Assembly: GCF_901709675.1 (NCBI RefSeq)
Contig: NC_051102.1
Span: 10,115,412 to 10,179,411, forward strand
DNA from: Syngnathus acus
Lineage: Eukaryota > Chordata > Actinopteri > Syngnathiformes > Syngnathidae
Direction of reading: 5' to 3'
DNA length: 64,000 nucleotides
In this document: positions 31,501 through 59,212 of the stretch, in pieces
Layout: each line of letters begins with the position of its first letter
How positions within the stretch are numbered: the stretch's first letter is position 1
Notes under the pieces: generated by a model
Seen by the model: only the letters and a program-made list of their open reading frames with translations
Told to the model about the DNA's origin: nothing
The model's database searches: none
Program-made: the position numbers and the translations under genes

Positions 31501-34500
31501 TTGGCTCTCTGGACATCCAACTCGCGCTTCAGAGACGCCACCTTGTTCTCCAGCTCCTGCTGTCGCTTCACCTGAAAGGAGAGACAATCACGGAAATATG
31601 ATCAAATAGAAGTGTGTGTGTGTGTGACAAAATATGCCAGAAAACTTGTTTTTTGCGAGCATCCACCCTCCCAATATGATGACGCAAATAGTCGAGCGTG
31701 TACCTCTTGGGCCTGCTGGCGAGCCCGCAGCGCCTCCCCGTGGGTGACGTCCTCCTCTAGTCGCCGCAGCGCGTGCTTGTGACGCTCCTCGCTGCCGCGA
31801 GCCTGTTCCAGCTGCTGGCTCAGCGAGCGGCACCTCCCACCTAGCTGCTCCACACGTGTTTCCAGCTCGCAGCGTCCCGACCGCTCCTTCAGTAGCAAGT
31901 CTTTAAGCCTGAAGGAAGATGCGGGGGTCACCTCACATATGTGGACGTGATCAACGTGTGCGGCGTCATTAAGACCGCTGCAGACAATAGTTTCGGCATA
32001 TGCTTAGCCCAAAAATCGAAACTATTTGGCCGTTGACCTGTGCAGGCGTAACTATTGTGGCACCTGGTACCTGTCGGTGGTGTGCAAGGCCATACTCTGC
32101 AGGTCTTTTTCCTCGCCGACTTTGGTCTTCAGGCACTGGAGTTCCTCCGTCAACTTGGTGACGGCCTGCTCGGCCTTCCAGCGCCTCTCCCTCTCCTGGT
32201 CTCGCTCTTCTACAATAGCCTGCAGATTGAAGGACGTCAAGAGTCAGATACAAAATGGATTCAAGCAAGCGCAAATCTCCCACGAACCTTATAGGTTTCC
32301 TCCTCATTAGACTTGCATTTCACATTGATTGGCTCCTTGCCGGCTCTCGGCGTGACCCTCCTCGCCGGAACAGATGCATCAATGGGCCCTTTGGCGGTGG
32401 CAGAGGACCACCTGACAGTAGGTTTTGTAACCCTCTGTTTCGGATTCTCCTGATCACTGGGCACAAAACTAAATGAAGGAACTCAAACTGGATAAAGAAG
32501 AGACACTGCAAAAAAAGATGAAGAATGAAATGTTGGACAAAAATATTGAACAAAAATACAAGATGAAAATGACTCTACACTTACATTAAATATTTAAAAA
32601 AAAAAAAAAGATAATTAAAAAATGTTACTCAAAATAGAAAAATATTGGGTTCAAAGGACAAATATTGGACAAAAAATACAAAAAAATCTATCTCTGCACC
32701 TGATGACATCGGGGTAAAAGTGAAATTGAAATATTTGTAGTATGATGCCAAGAAAAATGCATCACAAATCACCTGTTTGATCTCTTGCTTGTCCTGGTCG
32801 ACGCGGGCTTACGGTATTTCGGGATGGCGGAGCGGCTGCCGTTTTCCTTGCCGCTGTCGTACTCGCTTTCTGACGTGCGGTCTGTGTCGTTCACGTCCTT
32901 CCGAGCTTTGACCGCAGAGTCGTTAGCTTGACTGGACTGGTGCTTTGCAGAAACCTGAGTCAAATAATAATTAAATGTGTTTAACCCTCATTTAAATACT
33001 ACCCAAACTGTGATTGAATTATCATATGATAAAATATTAACTTTTTTTCCAGTATGTATACAGTGGTACCTCGACTTGTTAAATGCTGTTTATTTAAAAA
33101 AAAAAAAAAAAATTGTGAAGTTACCTGTGTAGGAAATGTGCCATGTAAATAAAGCTACCTTGATTTATAATGGATGAGCGAATTCTTTTTACAAAAGTAT
33201 TAGAAATAATAATTGTATTCCGACAGCATTATAGTGTGCAGTGTTAAAAACAAAGCACCTGCTGAACAAGGCAGGACACCTGCTGCTCCAGTTTCTTGAC
33301 TCGCTCTTCGTTTATAGTCAATGTTCGGTCGATGTCGGCCGTGCGGACCTGCTGCTGCTCCTGCTGGACGCGCTCCTTGTCAGGTGCTGCCAGCAGATTG
33401 CCAAAGGCTTCAGGGGTGACGCTCTGTCCAAAGTGGCTCAGAACTTCCCTTATACTGGGTGTGGTCACAAGAGCGCCCTAGAACAAGGAAGACATGTTTT
33501 CCATTTTGCTAGAGATGGAAAAAGTATGAACAGTTTTTGTCATTTCACCTAAAAAAGATGACGACTATTCATTTCAATTACTATGAATTGTTTTATTCAG
33601 TTTAATCCTAGTGGTATTTAAACTCACCGCTTCATTGTTGCTGGCATCGGAGAGCAGGAGGAGGTCCACGTAGTTCTCCAGCCCGGGGATGTCACATGGA
33701 CTGTCCGTCGGGGAATATGATGGCTGTCCCAGACGATCCGATCCATCGAGAAATGACACTTGTGGCAGCGACTGCATCACCATCTCACGGTAACCTGCAA
33801 CGAAACACGCGAGAGCTGCTCGGTACCACAAATGGAAAATAAATACCTTGGAACCTGACAAGTTGAATTCTTCCCAACTTGCCAAAACTTTGCTCTTTCT
33901 TTGGCTTATGTCACTACAGAGAGATACGATATGGCAAAAGGTGCAACAAAAATGTATGTTACCATTCATAAAAGAATTACGTTATGGCTTCCTGTGAGTA
34001 CATATATTATGTCAATTGTGAGTAAATTGAAACCACATCATCACTGTTGCTAAATAAAGGTTAGGAATTGCTGTTTTGAAGATATTTGTGGTGAAACAGC
34101 TTCCCAGAACATAGTTCAGAGGATCCAATGTATTGTAATGACAGTCACGGTCTCACCTGGCTTCATGCACAGCGGGTTGCCTTTGCCGCCGTGGCTCAAA
34201 AACACCTCTCTCAACCCCTGCAACCCCAGCAGGCACTGCAGGAGGTGCTCAATGCTGGCAAGACGGTTGCTATGGAGACTGAGGTGCCTGAGCCTGCGTC
34301 CGGGGCCGTGGGGATGCAATAGGCCTGGCGGGCAAATCACAATCACCACGACTGCCAATAAAAGACGATTGGAGTCCCTACTGAACTCACCACTGAGGTC
34401 GTTTATTTGATTGAAGGACAAGTCTAACCTTGTTAAATTCACCAGACCGTTCAATCCTGTGCGTCACAAAACAACAATGACAACAGTCATTCGATCGGAA

Positions 34501-35034
34501 GTGCCTTCGAGTGCAGCAGCAGCAACAACAAAAAACGGTAGAAGTACCACGATAGATACTCCAATTGAAATCAATACAGTATTTTTCTATGTGTATAAAG
34601 TTTGAAAGCTCTTTAGTGGGCTCACCCTCAACCTTGGTGATGGCATTGCAGGATAAATTTAAAGTCCTCAGGGCCGTGAGAGAAGCAAGACCCTCAATAA
34701 CAGCAATGCAGTTGGAAGAGAGGTCCAAGTGTCTCAGGAGAAGCGCCGATGCTAAGCCCTCAATCCTCGGGATGCGGTTGCAGTGCAGGTTGAGCGATGT
34801 GATGGTGGGACGCAGAGGAACCTCCAGCAAGCTAGACAAGGAGAGACACTGGCTTCTTAGGGAGGTGATTTGCACTCCAAATAAGAACACGGGTCAAAAG
34901 GATGGTAAAGAATCACCAAAAGAAAAACACCAACATATAACCACAAAAATTAAACAAAATCTACTGGGTATAAGACACAAAGGCACTTACCTTGAAATAC
35001 TCTTGTCAATCAAACTTATTTCCTTTTCTTCCAT
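28540..35034 (-). CDS. lrrcc1: Leucine-rich repeat and coiled-coil centrosomal protein 1
   Basis: Centrosome/centriole protein. Nineteen coding exons with matching phases: 34991-35034, 34626-34855, 34391-34456, 34157-34324, 33628-33794, 33259-33477, 32773-32954, 32288-32456, 32071-32219, 31704-31908, 31453-31571, 31148-31349, 30877-31062, 30624-30798, 29705-29868, 29412-29620, 28919-29056, 28723-28858, 28540-28656. The total is 3,045 nt, 1,014 residues plus stop, close to human LRRCC1 (about 1,030). Exons 2-4 encode SDS22-like leucine-rich repeats (SLNLHCNRI, HLDLSSNCI, TLNLSCNAI, RLDLSFNQI, HLSLHSNRL), followed by an LRR-cap-like REVFLSHGGKGNPLC and YREMVMQSLPQVSFLDG. A linker of low complexity follows, then about 550 residues of continuous Glu/Arg/Leu/Gln-rich coiled coil. 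The C-terminus is IKRLNSVLKDFNF. The position between ralyl and e2f5, same orientation, matches the human locus. Confidence 0.95.
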
Positions 35035-36260
35035 AACACGAAGCGATTATAATCCAAAAACAGGTGGACAGCCACAAGGGTGACGTACGTCATCAACACT
35101 AGAGTTCGCTTTTATATCGGGTAGGTGGTCATGGTAACAAAAAAAAGCTTGCAACGGAGTTGACGAAGTCAACGACACGCGATGTGTCGTAAAATATTCA
35201 TAAAAATACTACTTTTGTTGTAAACTGGCCGACGATGCAGTTGGAGCTCACTTCTTTACTTTCCTGTCGTTGAACTGGCCGCTTTTTTCCTGTTTACGTG
35301 ACGTCAGAGAACAACTTCCGGGAAGAGCCATTGCTCCGCCCACTGAAGTCGACGCATGCGCATATGGAGTTTTAAATTTATAATGCATACAGATATATAG
35401 ATGCACACATTACACATACATGCTTGATTTGATAACGTTAAAATTACAGCAAGCAAAGACATCTTCATTGGCATTAAAAACAAGAAACTCAAATGAATGC
35501 CTTGCTCTTGCTGCAGTCAAGAAGCTTTTATCGCTAATCGATGCACGTAATTTCTGCACCAAATAAAGGCCTCCGCTCACAACACACCTTTTATCCTCCT
35601 GACACTGTCTAAATGTGAGTAAAGAAACGCCCCAAAAAAAATCTATAAAAATGTCATACCGCTAATAAATACCTGAAACATTAATTTGCAACGAGTAAAC
35701 ATCTCAACTCCATTTTTAAAATTGTGTTGCTTGCATTAAACATCTTGTTCGGTCTCCTTTTTTGCACAAAAAGGACTCTTCCCTTAAAAATAAAAAAAGC
35801 ATTAACTCAACATAATAAATGAAACTTTTATGGGAGGAAGTGTTTTATTCCAAAAACCCATCTTATTATTCATAGCTGTACAACCAAAGCAATGAATACA
35901 AATGATCCGTGACAATCCCTTTCTATTTGTTACTACATGCTGATTGTAAAAAATATTCATCTCTTCTTTGACAGAATGTAACAAGGACACTGTAAGATGG
36001 GTACTGTGACCGAAAGACAAAAACAAAACAACTGTACAAGTAAAGCAAAGCACATTAAGTGGTTCCTCTTACATTCATATTTTCAACATACATTTGCTGT
36101 ACAACAGAATTATAGACAATACAGACCATAGAGGCTGAGCACAAAGCATATTGTACTTACAAGTTAGCATTTGCCGATTGCTCTTTTCGTTTGATCTTGC
36201 CACTCAAAACCAGTTTGGATGACAACACATCGGGACTGTCAATATTTGTTTTTTCTTTTT
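35035..36260. other. lrrcc1 promoter and ralyl 3' flank
   Basis: Upstream of the lrrcc1 start, about 35035-35340 is richer in GC and contains CRE-like GTGACGTAC and GTGACGTCAG and several CpGs, with no TATA box near the start. The rest is AT-rich and probably includes the ralyl 3' UTR. Confidence 0.45.
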
Positions 36261-36338
36261 TTAATCTGATGAGGCATACACGGAACAAACAAGTCGTTCC
36301 CTCCGTTGTTGATCTTCCATTTCAAACAGTTCTTCTGG
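36261..36338 (-). CDS. ralyl: Candidate terminal coding exon of ralyl
   Basis: Human RALYL ends in a short ELF-containing tail. Here an acceptor (GCCTCCGTCAG) is followed in the required phase 0 by 25 codons starting PEELFEMEDQQRRERL and a TAA. The Glu-Leu-Phe match and acidity are suggestive, but the rest is unlike mammalian RALYL. An alternative terminal exon at 36581-36613 (RENHISDIDN, stop) also fits phase 0 behind a good acceptor. Confidence 0.35.
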   Translation of the reverse strand, partial: PEELFEMEDQQRRERLVCSVYASSD

Positions 36339-36919
36339 CTGACGGAGGCTTTGCTGGTTAACTTCTGCAATCTTTGTGCACTGCAGGTTTCCCTTTGCTT
36401 CACTGGAAAACAAATGCCAAAACAGAAATATCACAATCAAGTCTTCTTCTTAAAGCAAATGCTTGGCACCATGCTGTTGAATAAAGAAAGACCCCAAATA
36501 AAAGGCGAATTTCTTGCAACCTTTACAAGCTCACGTGAATGCTTCAGTAATTGTCATCCTTTCAATCCCACTGACCTTGCTCAGTTGTCGATATCCGATA
36601 TGTGGTTCTCTCTCTGCAATTACAAAAACACAAGGATGATGATAACAATAATAATTCCTTGACAAGTAGCCTACTAAGTTTCTATTAGCCAGGGATTTGA
36701 CGCCGGAATGAGAAACCGTTACTAGCAAAAGACTTTTCTTTACGACAGTTGACAGTAAGTAATGTTGAAACGTGACTTCAATCTTCATTGCTGTCTCGTT
36801 GATCAAGGTTTTAGGATGATTTTATATTATTCCCTATGGGAAATTGAAATGAGACTGTCAGTCAAAAATATTATGGTTACAGTTTGTGTACATGGGATGT
36901 GATTATTCTGACATCTCAC

Positions 36920-51862
<14,943 letters not shown>

Positions 51863-51953
51863 ACCTTTAATGAACTGCCTTTTTGGAGCGGCGAACTGCT
51901 GTTTGGCCGCGTTAGCGGGTGGGCCCGTGACTGTGCCGACCTCCTGTAAAGAG
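51863..51953 (-). other. Possible additional upstream exon (minus strand)
   Basis: On the minus strand a good acceptor (TTCTCTTTACAG) is followed by about 85 nt that stay open (EVGTVTGPPANAAKQQFAAP, then KRQFIK) and end at AAAG|GTATGAG. The GC content is raised relative to the flanks. It could be an alternative 5' exon of ralyl. I do not recognise the peptide. Confidence 0.3.
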
Positions 51954-54900
51954 AATACATCACGATTTCAATCAGCCTCATCTCTCACTTTCCCGCTAAA
52001 TTTATGCCGGTGCTGCGAGGCGTGGCGACACACGGGGGGCACCCGGCCGGCTCTTAAAATGAGTCACAACCGCCACCATTTGATTGGAAGCAACCTATAG
52101 CCTCGCCCCAGCTGACGACGGCCGGGAGATAAAAGCAGCAGGACCTATAGAGGGGAGCATTATCTGTGCAATGGCCGCTCGCTATCTTCCGCCTTCTCAC
52201 CGTAGCCACTTGATGACTATCGGGGATTTTTTTTTTTTTTGTTGTCTTTTACGACATATCGCCAACCTTATCTGTGAGGTCCATGCTGGTGCTGGGAAAT
52301 ACAAAATCTTTCTCACCACACCATTGGCAGATGATACAAATCAAAGTCTTTTCCGTCAACAAGTTGGACACTATCAGCTCTATCGAGCCAACCGTAGAGC
52401 AAGAAGTGGAAAGTTTCCAGGGTAAAATTAGTAGACGCATGAATGGCTGGACCCAAATGCATCACGCTAGTCATATTAAGAATCAAATCAAAGTGCCTTC
52501 ACTAACAAACACTTAAGTGTTTTGCATGAAGAGCACGATCACGGACAAATTAAACCCGCATCTCAAGGTACCACTGAATGAATAATTGAGTCATCTCCTA
52601 TCAAAAATGTACTTTCATAAATGTATGAAATGATGAAATAAAACATTTAGAGAAAATGACGCACTGAGAGCAGATAACCACATTAGCTTCTTGCGCTAGG
52701 TTTGCAGTAATGACTCGAGGGGAAAATGTCCCCGTAGTTTATTTTTCAATGCCATAGTATTCCTAAAATGAAATAAGATAAATATCACACTTAAGGGCAC
52801 ATTCTCCATCACCTATCGTTCCTCTGTCACCCAAAAATGTCAATCCTGTCCCAAATGATCACTTTGCGTTGGTGCTTTGCTGCCATGGACATTAGCATGT
52901 TTGGCTATAAGCTGCTCCAGTGACCTACTTTGTTCAAACTGGTAGAGGAGAGGCTAAATTTGGCAGCAAAGGTGGAGAATTCACTCCCTGCCAGGAAATG
53001 AGGAACTTGTGTCATATGTTAGACTACCACCATCACAGTTACCTCCTTGTCCTTTCACACCAGAATGAAGATTAGAAATAATCCCTCCGTCTCTCTCCTT
53101 TGTAAAGAACAGTTTAAATGATGTCATTTTGGAATTCAAATTGACAGCAATGTTCCCAGAGGCCATTTTTGCAAAGACAGATTTCTCTTCCATGAAAGTG
53201 CAACCACAAGAAAGACTTAGATCAAAACATTTTCAAGAAGTCCTCTGAAATTGCGTTACAACAAAACCGGGAAAGGACAACTTTCTGGAGTCTGACGAGG
53301 AAAAAATGCAAAGAAGCGCCTACTCCAAATGCCATAACAATGGCCGTGCCCACATACGTGTACAAAAGACCAAATAAGATATAAACTATGATCAGTACAC
53401 GGCAGACTTCTCCCAAGGGCCAAGTGATAAAGGAAATGAGAAACAGAGAACCAAAATATCATACTGATACCCTAAATATGATAAGTTTTGACATTCTGCT
53501 GAATTGATTCGACTATAATGTGGTGTGGTGGAGCCTATCTTTTTGCCAGAAGGAGCACAGAGTGCAGATGTAGGCGGCTACATTCGCTTCTCTCGCTAGT
53601 TGTCTCATAGCATCACAGTGCTTATTGTGGTGTAACGCACAACCACATACACACACCTTGAATCGTTTCCCCCTTGTCAGATTAAGAAAAAGTCATTCTC
53701 AAAGGAACACGGGAAGCCATTGTGCCCACGTGAATTCTCATTTTGTTTCTTATCTTGGGATGAAGCCCTCTGAATGGGGGTCACAGAGCTTGAAATAGCA
53801 TCAGACTCGTGCGGTGCGTCGCGGCGGCGAGGGCAGGGGTTAGTGAGCAAAGACGCTCCAGACGCTGAGGCGAGAATGGGCGTAATAAAGTCTTGGCGGC
53901 TGCCCACCGTGCTGAAATCAAACGGCATCTCCTCTTAAAAAAAAAAAGGGGCGAAAAGATGCCGGTGCTAAGATGAAGACGCCGCGGGGCTAATGGCACT
54001 GCCTCGCGACAGACGGCGCTCGCACTGTTGTTTGTAAAAAGACGGCCAGGAGCCATGTTGAAAAATACATTTTAGTGGGGCGAAAAAAAAAGGGAACTAA
54101 TAGGGAACAGTGGGCATTGGCACATTCATAATGGAACACCACGCCAGTGTTTCGCTTGTAAATGTTGACACGTTCTCTCAGCTTTGCCCACGATTGCAAA
54201 TACTCCTTTCCTCCCTGGTTATTGGACTCCCTACGTGTTATCGTCCACACGCAGGCGTTCAGAAAGAGATGAGAAACTAATCTATGTTAACCTTTCGACT
54301 GAATCAAAGCTGCTTTTAAACACTTTGCCAGCACCAACGACGGGAGGCGGAAATGCGCAACAGCAAAATGTCAAGAAACAGGAATCCATTTTGCTATAAC
54401 GTTGACATGTAACGAGGCTGATCAATGCTAATGAAAGCGTCAAACAGCATCTCAGCAACTAGTGAGCTGTTTATAACTTTTGAGAGAGTTCTTCCAACCG
54501 GGCACGCTCCCGAGCAGCCTCACTGCTAACATCCCAAGTCTTCTGCCATTTTATTTATGTTGAAGAACCTGGACAGTGACCACAACAGATTTCACACACA
54601 AAAGGTAAAAACAATGACCAGATTGCTAGGATAATAGTTTAAACCTAATTCAAAGGAAAGTGAAAAGGTACGTTGCTTAAGGCTTCTTTTATTGTGCGAG
54701 TGTAGGCCTCCACTGGGCCAGAAAACAAGCTTAAGTCCAGCTTTAAAGATGTCTGTCTGCCTGCCTTAACTTCATTCCCTGCTTGTGGCTCATAGTGATT
54801 CAGTGCATGTGTACCGAAAGCCGGCTATCGCAGAGCTTCATCCCCGGCCAGAGATAAGCATTGTTTGCTTAGCGGCACATTTCATGCTCAGCTAGCCTGA

Positions 54901-56803
54901 CCTGATGCCCATGCAACAGTCTGGCCTGGAAGAGATGTCAAATGTCCACTTTTTCAAAGATGATTTCGGAGAAAGACGGTAAAAGGTTGAACCGCCATTT
55001 TCTGCGCTGCTCATTACCGCCGCCAAAGATGACTTTACTCAATCAAGGTTGGCTAACACCGAGTGTATACAATGAATGGCCCGCACGCTTCAGGTTGCCC
55101 AACACACGCTTTGCATTTGAGCTGCAGCGTCAATGTCAAGCAATTAATCAAATCTACAAGCAAGTTTGCATAATGAACAAACCCAGTATTTGGACTAGAT
55201 GCCCCCCCCCCCCCACCTCGGTCTCCCTCCTCCCCTTGCTCCATGTCACCAACTCATTAAGGCTGTTTTCAAGTTGCCAAGTGTGTGATGTCTGACAGCG
55301 GCTGTGAGTTATCCAGAATGCACCGCCACACACACAATGTCGTGCACGTGTGTGTGTGCAGGAGGCGCACGCACAGCTGTGCCTGCCTCCGTTGGCAGGT
55401 AGCGTTTTGTTTTTCCACGGCACACATTTGCACTGCAAATGTTCAATTTGTGCATTCTGTGCAGCAACTTTGTATGCGTTCTGTGAGGTTCCCGGCCGGC
55501 GTCCTTCTACGAAACAGGTTCCTTGATCGTTTAATCGGCAAAGTTAAGCATGGATTAATCGTACGGCTAGGTGATAAATGGTTTTAATCCATACATATGA
55601 CATTAAGGCTCTGTATTATTTTGGACTGATTTTGATTTTTGCGACGCTCACAGTTGTATGCTGACACCGCTGACATGAATTTTCAAACACGGATGCCAAC
55701 AGAACATTTACAAAAGTGCAGTCTGTGTTACCGAGTTCGTGATTTTCTGACCCCTTTCGTGGAAATTGTTTCAAAAAGCAATTTTCACACACAAGGTCAG
55801 AGCTGAAATTCAAACAGAACCACGGAACTCAGAGGCAAGCATGCTAACCACTAGCATGTCAGCAATCAGCACCCGTGTATTTTCATTGACTATTTTTGGT
55901 TGAATTTTCATTTTCTTCTATTTCTCTTTGTTTACCCCCCTCGTATATCGTCAGATTTTGAATTTCAAGTTTGGATTGTTTTTGATTTTCTATCATTTTG
56001 TCTCAATTGTCTACAGTGGCGCCTTGAGATACATTTGAATTTGCTCACATTGCTCGTATCTCAAATCATCTTTCGCCACTGAAATGGTGTAACTAATATC
56101 ATCATCAAGATATTTGATATTAACAAGTTTATGCTTGCAAATCAATGGATAAATCGGCCGAAACCAATTGTGTACTATACAATTATTTCATAATCTAATG
56201 TTTTGTAGTATTTCTTAATCTTTTTGTAGAGGTTTTGATGTATTTTTAGAATTCTCCCAAAATAACTAGAATTCTTTTTTTTCTATATATATATATATTT
56301 TTTTTTTTAAATAGAATGATCAAAATATTATTCCATAATATGTTCCCTTATGAGAAGCTGCTTAAAATGTGCATTCATGCAACAAAAGTTCACCTGGCGT
56401 CTGCATGAAGAACTCCAATCCAGTTCCACTGTCACCTGCTGCAAAAACATTCAAAATCCTCCAAAATCAAAAGTGTTTTTTTTTTTTTTCTCCACCAACA
56501 ATGATGACAAAAATAAAAACAATAAAAAAAAAAAAAAATCAAGAGTAAAATTGCCCCAAAAGCAACAACGCAGAAGGAACGGGGCGGGAGACGGAGCAAA
56601 AGGTGAATGCTGCTAAAATAGACGAGCGGATCCAAACCATTCCGCCAGCAGCACGTACGCGTCCTGCGTGGATGTGTGGGATGAATCGAAAGCATTGCAT
56701 GCGCACAACAGCCGTGGCCCAAATGCCAACAACAAAACAAGGAGAGAGAGAGAAAAAAAAAAAAAAACAAGACAAGAAAATGTGAGATCAAATGATGTAC
56801 TCA
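51954..56803. other. ralyl upstream intronic DNA (part 2)
   Basis: Nothing coding supported. Notable only for a C13 run near 55202-55214, a relic of the AACTCAGAGGCAAGCATGCT family near 55805-55860 and the dispersed element at 56014. Confidence 0.5.
56014..56090 (-). repeat. Dispersed palindromic-type element, copy 2
   Basis: ACAGTGGCGCCTTGAGATAC...CTCGTATCTCAAATCATCTT, the opposite orientation of the same element, with a short self-complementary arrangement. Confidence 0.55.
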
Positions 56804-56980
56804 CCGAGCGGGAGTATGGAAAAAGAAATGTGGCGGGTGCTCGGCTGGCAGGCAGGCTGACACTCTCTCCAGTGTGTCCGCTCGCTGCTCGCAGCATCAG
56901 CCGGCGCTGGCGTCACGTGACTCAGGAGGGGCCACGCTTGTGTGGATTGTGACGTACACGCACGTGGCTGCATTTGGACT
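56804..56980 (-). promoter_or_regulatory. ralyl: Candidate ralyl first (non-coding) exon and promoter
   Basis: A GC-richer patch in AT-rich surroundings. On the minus strand a GTGAGTAC donor follows the exon-like end ACTCCCGCTCG at 56804. Upstream lie a fused E-box and AP-1 site, CACGTG at 56914-56919 overlapping TGACTCA at 56918-56924. A CRE-like TGACGTAC is near 56950-56957 and a second CACGTG is at 56961-56966. This resembles a neuronal CpG-type promoter. Linkage to ralyl is inferred only from strand and distance. Confidence 0.4.
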
Positions 56981-58410
56981 TTTTTTTTTTTCTTCTCCCC
57001 TGAATGAATGAATGGATGGAACATGCAGAGATGTAAATATGCAGCCATCAATAGGATCATTTCCATAAAAATGGTCAACAGCAAATTTTAATCAGAGATG
57101 GCGTTAGATTTTTGCTGCTGATTTCCAAAATGTCTTTAGTTTTTTCCAAGCGCATCAGGTTTATGAGAGATTTTCACGTTTTGTTTTTAAGTTTGACCTA
57201 TAAAAGCTTGTGCAATCTGGATTTTACGATGCATTGTAATAGCTATGACGTTGCAGTTGTTGAACCTAACCCTAAATTCCAAAATATGAATATTTTTTAT
57301 ATTATTGATATAAACTACGACCATTTTTTTAATCATATTATTATCAATGCAACATTTAATGAGACATCCGTGTTTAGACTTGTGGTGCTGCATAGAACAT
57401 GGAAAGAAAATGTTGGACTTAACTTGCTCTTTTATTGCAATACGGTATCCGGTAAAGTCAAACATGCCCTGTGCAGTTAATAAAAGGCTTCCAAACCCGC
57501 CTGTCTCCATTACGAGCGTATTGCTTTGGCCAGCTGATATTTCCTCTATGCCTTTGCTAATTAGCGAGGTCCCCGAAGGCATCATCGCTTCCCCAACCCA
57601 CCCATCAAATTGAGTAAGAGGGTCTCCACACATAATCAATATATCCATTTATACCGCTGGGGGTTGGGTTCTCATTAAAATCTACTTCAAGCATTAATCA
57701 AGTGAGTTTCTAATGAGCCCAGGGGTAGTATTGACAATCAATAGAGGCGGGGGGGGGGGGGGGCTTAAAGGCCGAGTCAGGTGGGACACAGTGCTGCCTT
57801 GACATCGTGTGTGCTTGTGTGTGTGTGTGTTAGACAGCAGCCCGGCCTGTCATCATGCTTTATTCGATGCGATGTGCTCTGCTTGTGCTTCCCTCTGCTC
57901 AGAGTGCCTCCAATGTGTTACAATCTCGGGGCAAAAAGGCGCAAGGCCGTAAAGCAAATCAGAACCAGAAGTCAACCTACTCGCTATTCACGTATGCATC
58001 AATTGGAAAGACTTCATCCATGCTGCTATTTTTTGCTACAGTGCATCCAAAGGAGTAAACTCTTTTTCCCGAGGCATGCATGCTCAATACACTCGATCCA
58101 ACTCGAGGATTGAGGAGAACACTCCATCCACACAAGATGCATCAAGCCGGAATGAAACAATTAAAACGCCGAGGTGGATTTTAGCTTTGGCATTGTCTGT
58201 TCTTTCATGCCAGCTCCAAAACGGCGTAGAAACTCCCCGTGGCTACAAACTAAGCAGATCCGGCAGACTATCCGTTCATCTGGAGCTAACACACGTACGT
58301 ACGCACAAACACACACACACAAGCGCTGTAATTCACTGGCTTGCGTCCTGAGCTCGGAGTGAATGGCCCAAGCAGCTCATCTTCCTCGGCCCGGATACGC
58401 ATCTTCAGGC

Positions 58411-58435
58411 GGGGGGGGGGGGGGGGGGGGGGGGG
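58411..58435. repeat. G25 homopolymer
   Basis: An uninterrupted run of 25 G residues, a possible quadruplex former and assembly weak point. Confidence 0.9.
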
Positions 58436-59112
58436 TTGCGATGATGTGGAGGGCTCGCAAGTCACCGATTCTCGTCCTCATAACGCCCAATCAGATTTAT
58501 TCACAAACTCGGGTTGAGTCATGAGTCCGCATGCTCCGAAAGCTGTAATTATATAGTCGGCAGCAGGACACTCGATACAACATTAATGGCAAAGCAGCTG
58601 TTGCCCCCCCCCCTCTCGCCCCCACCAACAACTTTTTGTATACGAGTGCAAACAAATAATGCATGATGACCAGTGGTGAGTGCTGCTGCATAAATGGCTG
58701 TGTATGTATCTATAGCTTTTGTTCAAGCCGGGATAATAAAAAATAATAATAAAGGGTCCTGAATTACCCGCAGAAATGTTGAGTGGTGCTTACACTGCCT
58801 CGTCTGACAGAAAATAATGTGAGATGGGAAATGCTGGTGAGGCTGATGCGAGGTTGCTCTTTGTTGCCTAGCAGTGTTTGTACCTGACAAAATGTCATCA
58901 TTTCTGACTGCATTAGTTTGTTGCGAAATGTGACTTGGAATTCATTTCACGAGCACAATTACAACTCTAAATACTTGTAGATATCGAGCAGCTTTCCCCC
59001 TGCAAAAGACTAAAAAATTGTTATGAGAGAAAAATGCCGCTATAATATTGTGCTTGATACAAAAACAAAGAGTCATGACATCATGAAACTGAATGAACAC
59101 ATTTTTGCTACA

Positions 59113-59212
59113 TTTGTCTCACCTTGGTCAGCAGTAAAAGACAAAGAGCGCTTGAGTTGGATGCGGTCCTTCCGGGAAGCGACAGAAACTCTCATGGCGT
59201 GTCCCGCCTAGA
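59113..59212 (-). other. Possible upstream exon with open frame (minus strand)
   Basis: An acceptor-like CTTGTGTTCTAG precedes GCGGGACACGCC. An ATG then opens MRVSVASRKDRIQLKRSLSF, which stays open to a GACCAAG|GTGAGAC donor. The exon-like boundaries and composition stand out from the surrounding AT-rich DNA, but no family is recognised and its link to ralyl is a guess. Confidence 0.3.
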
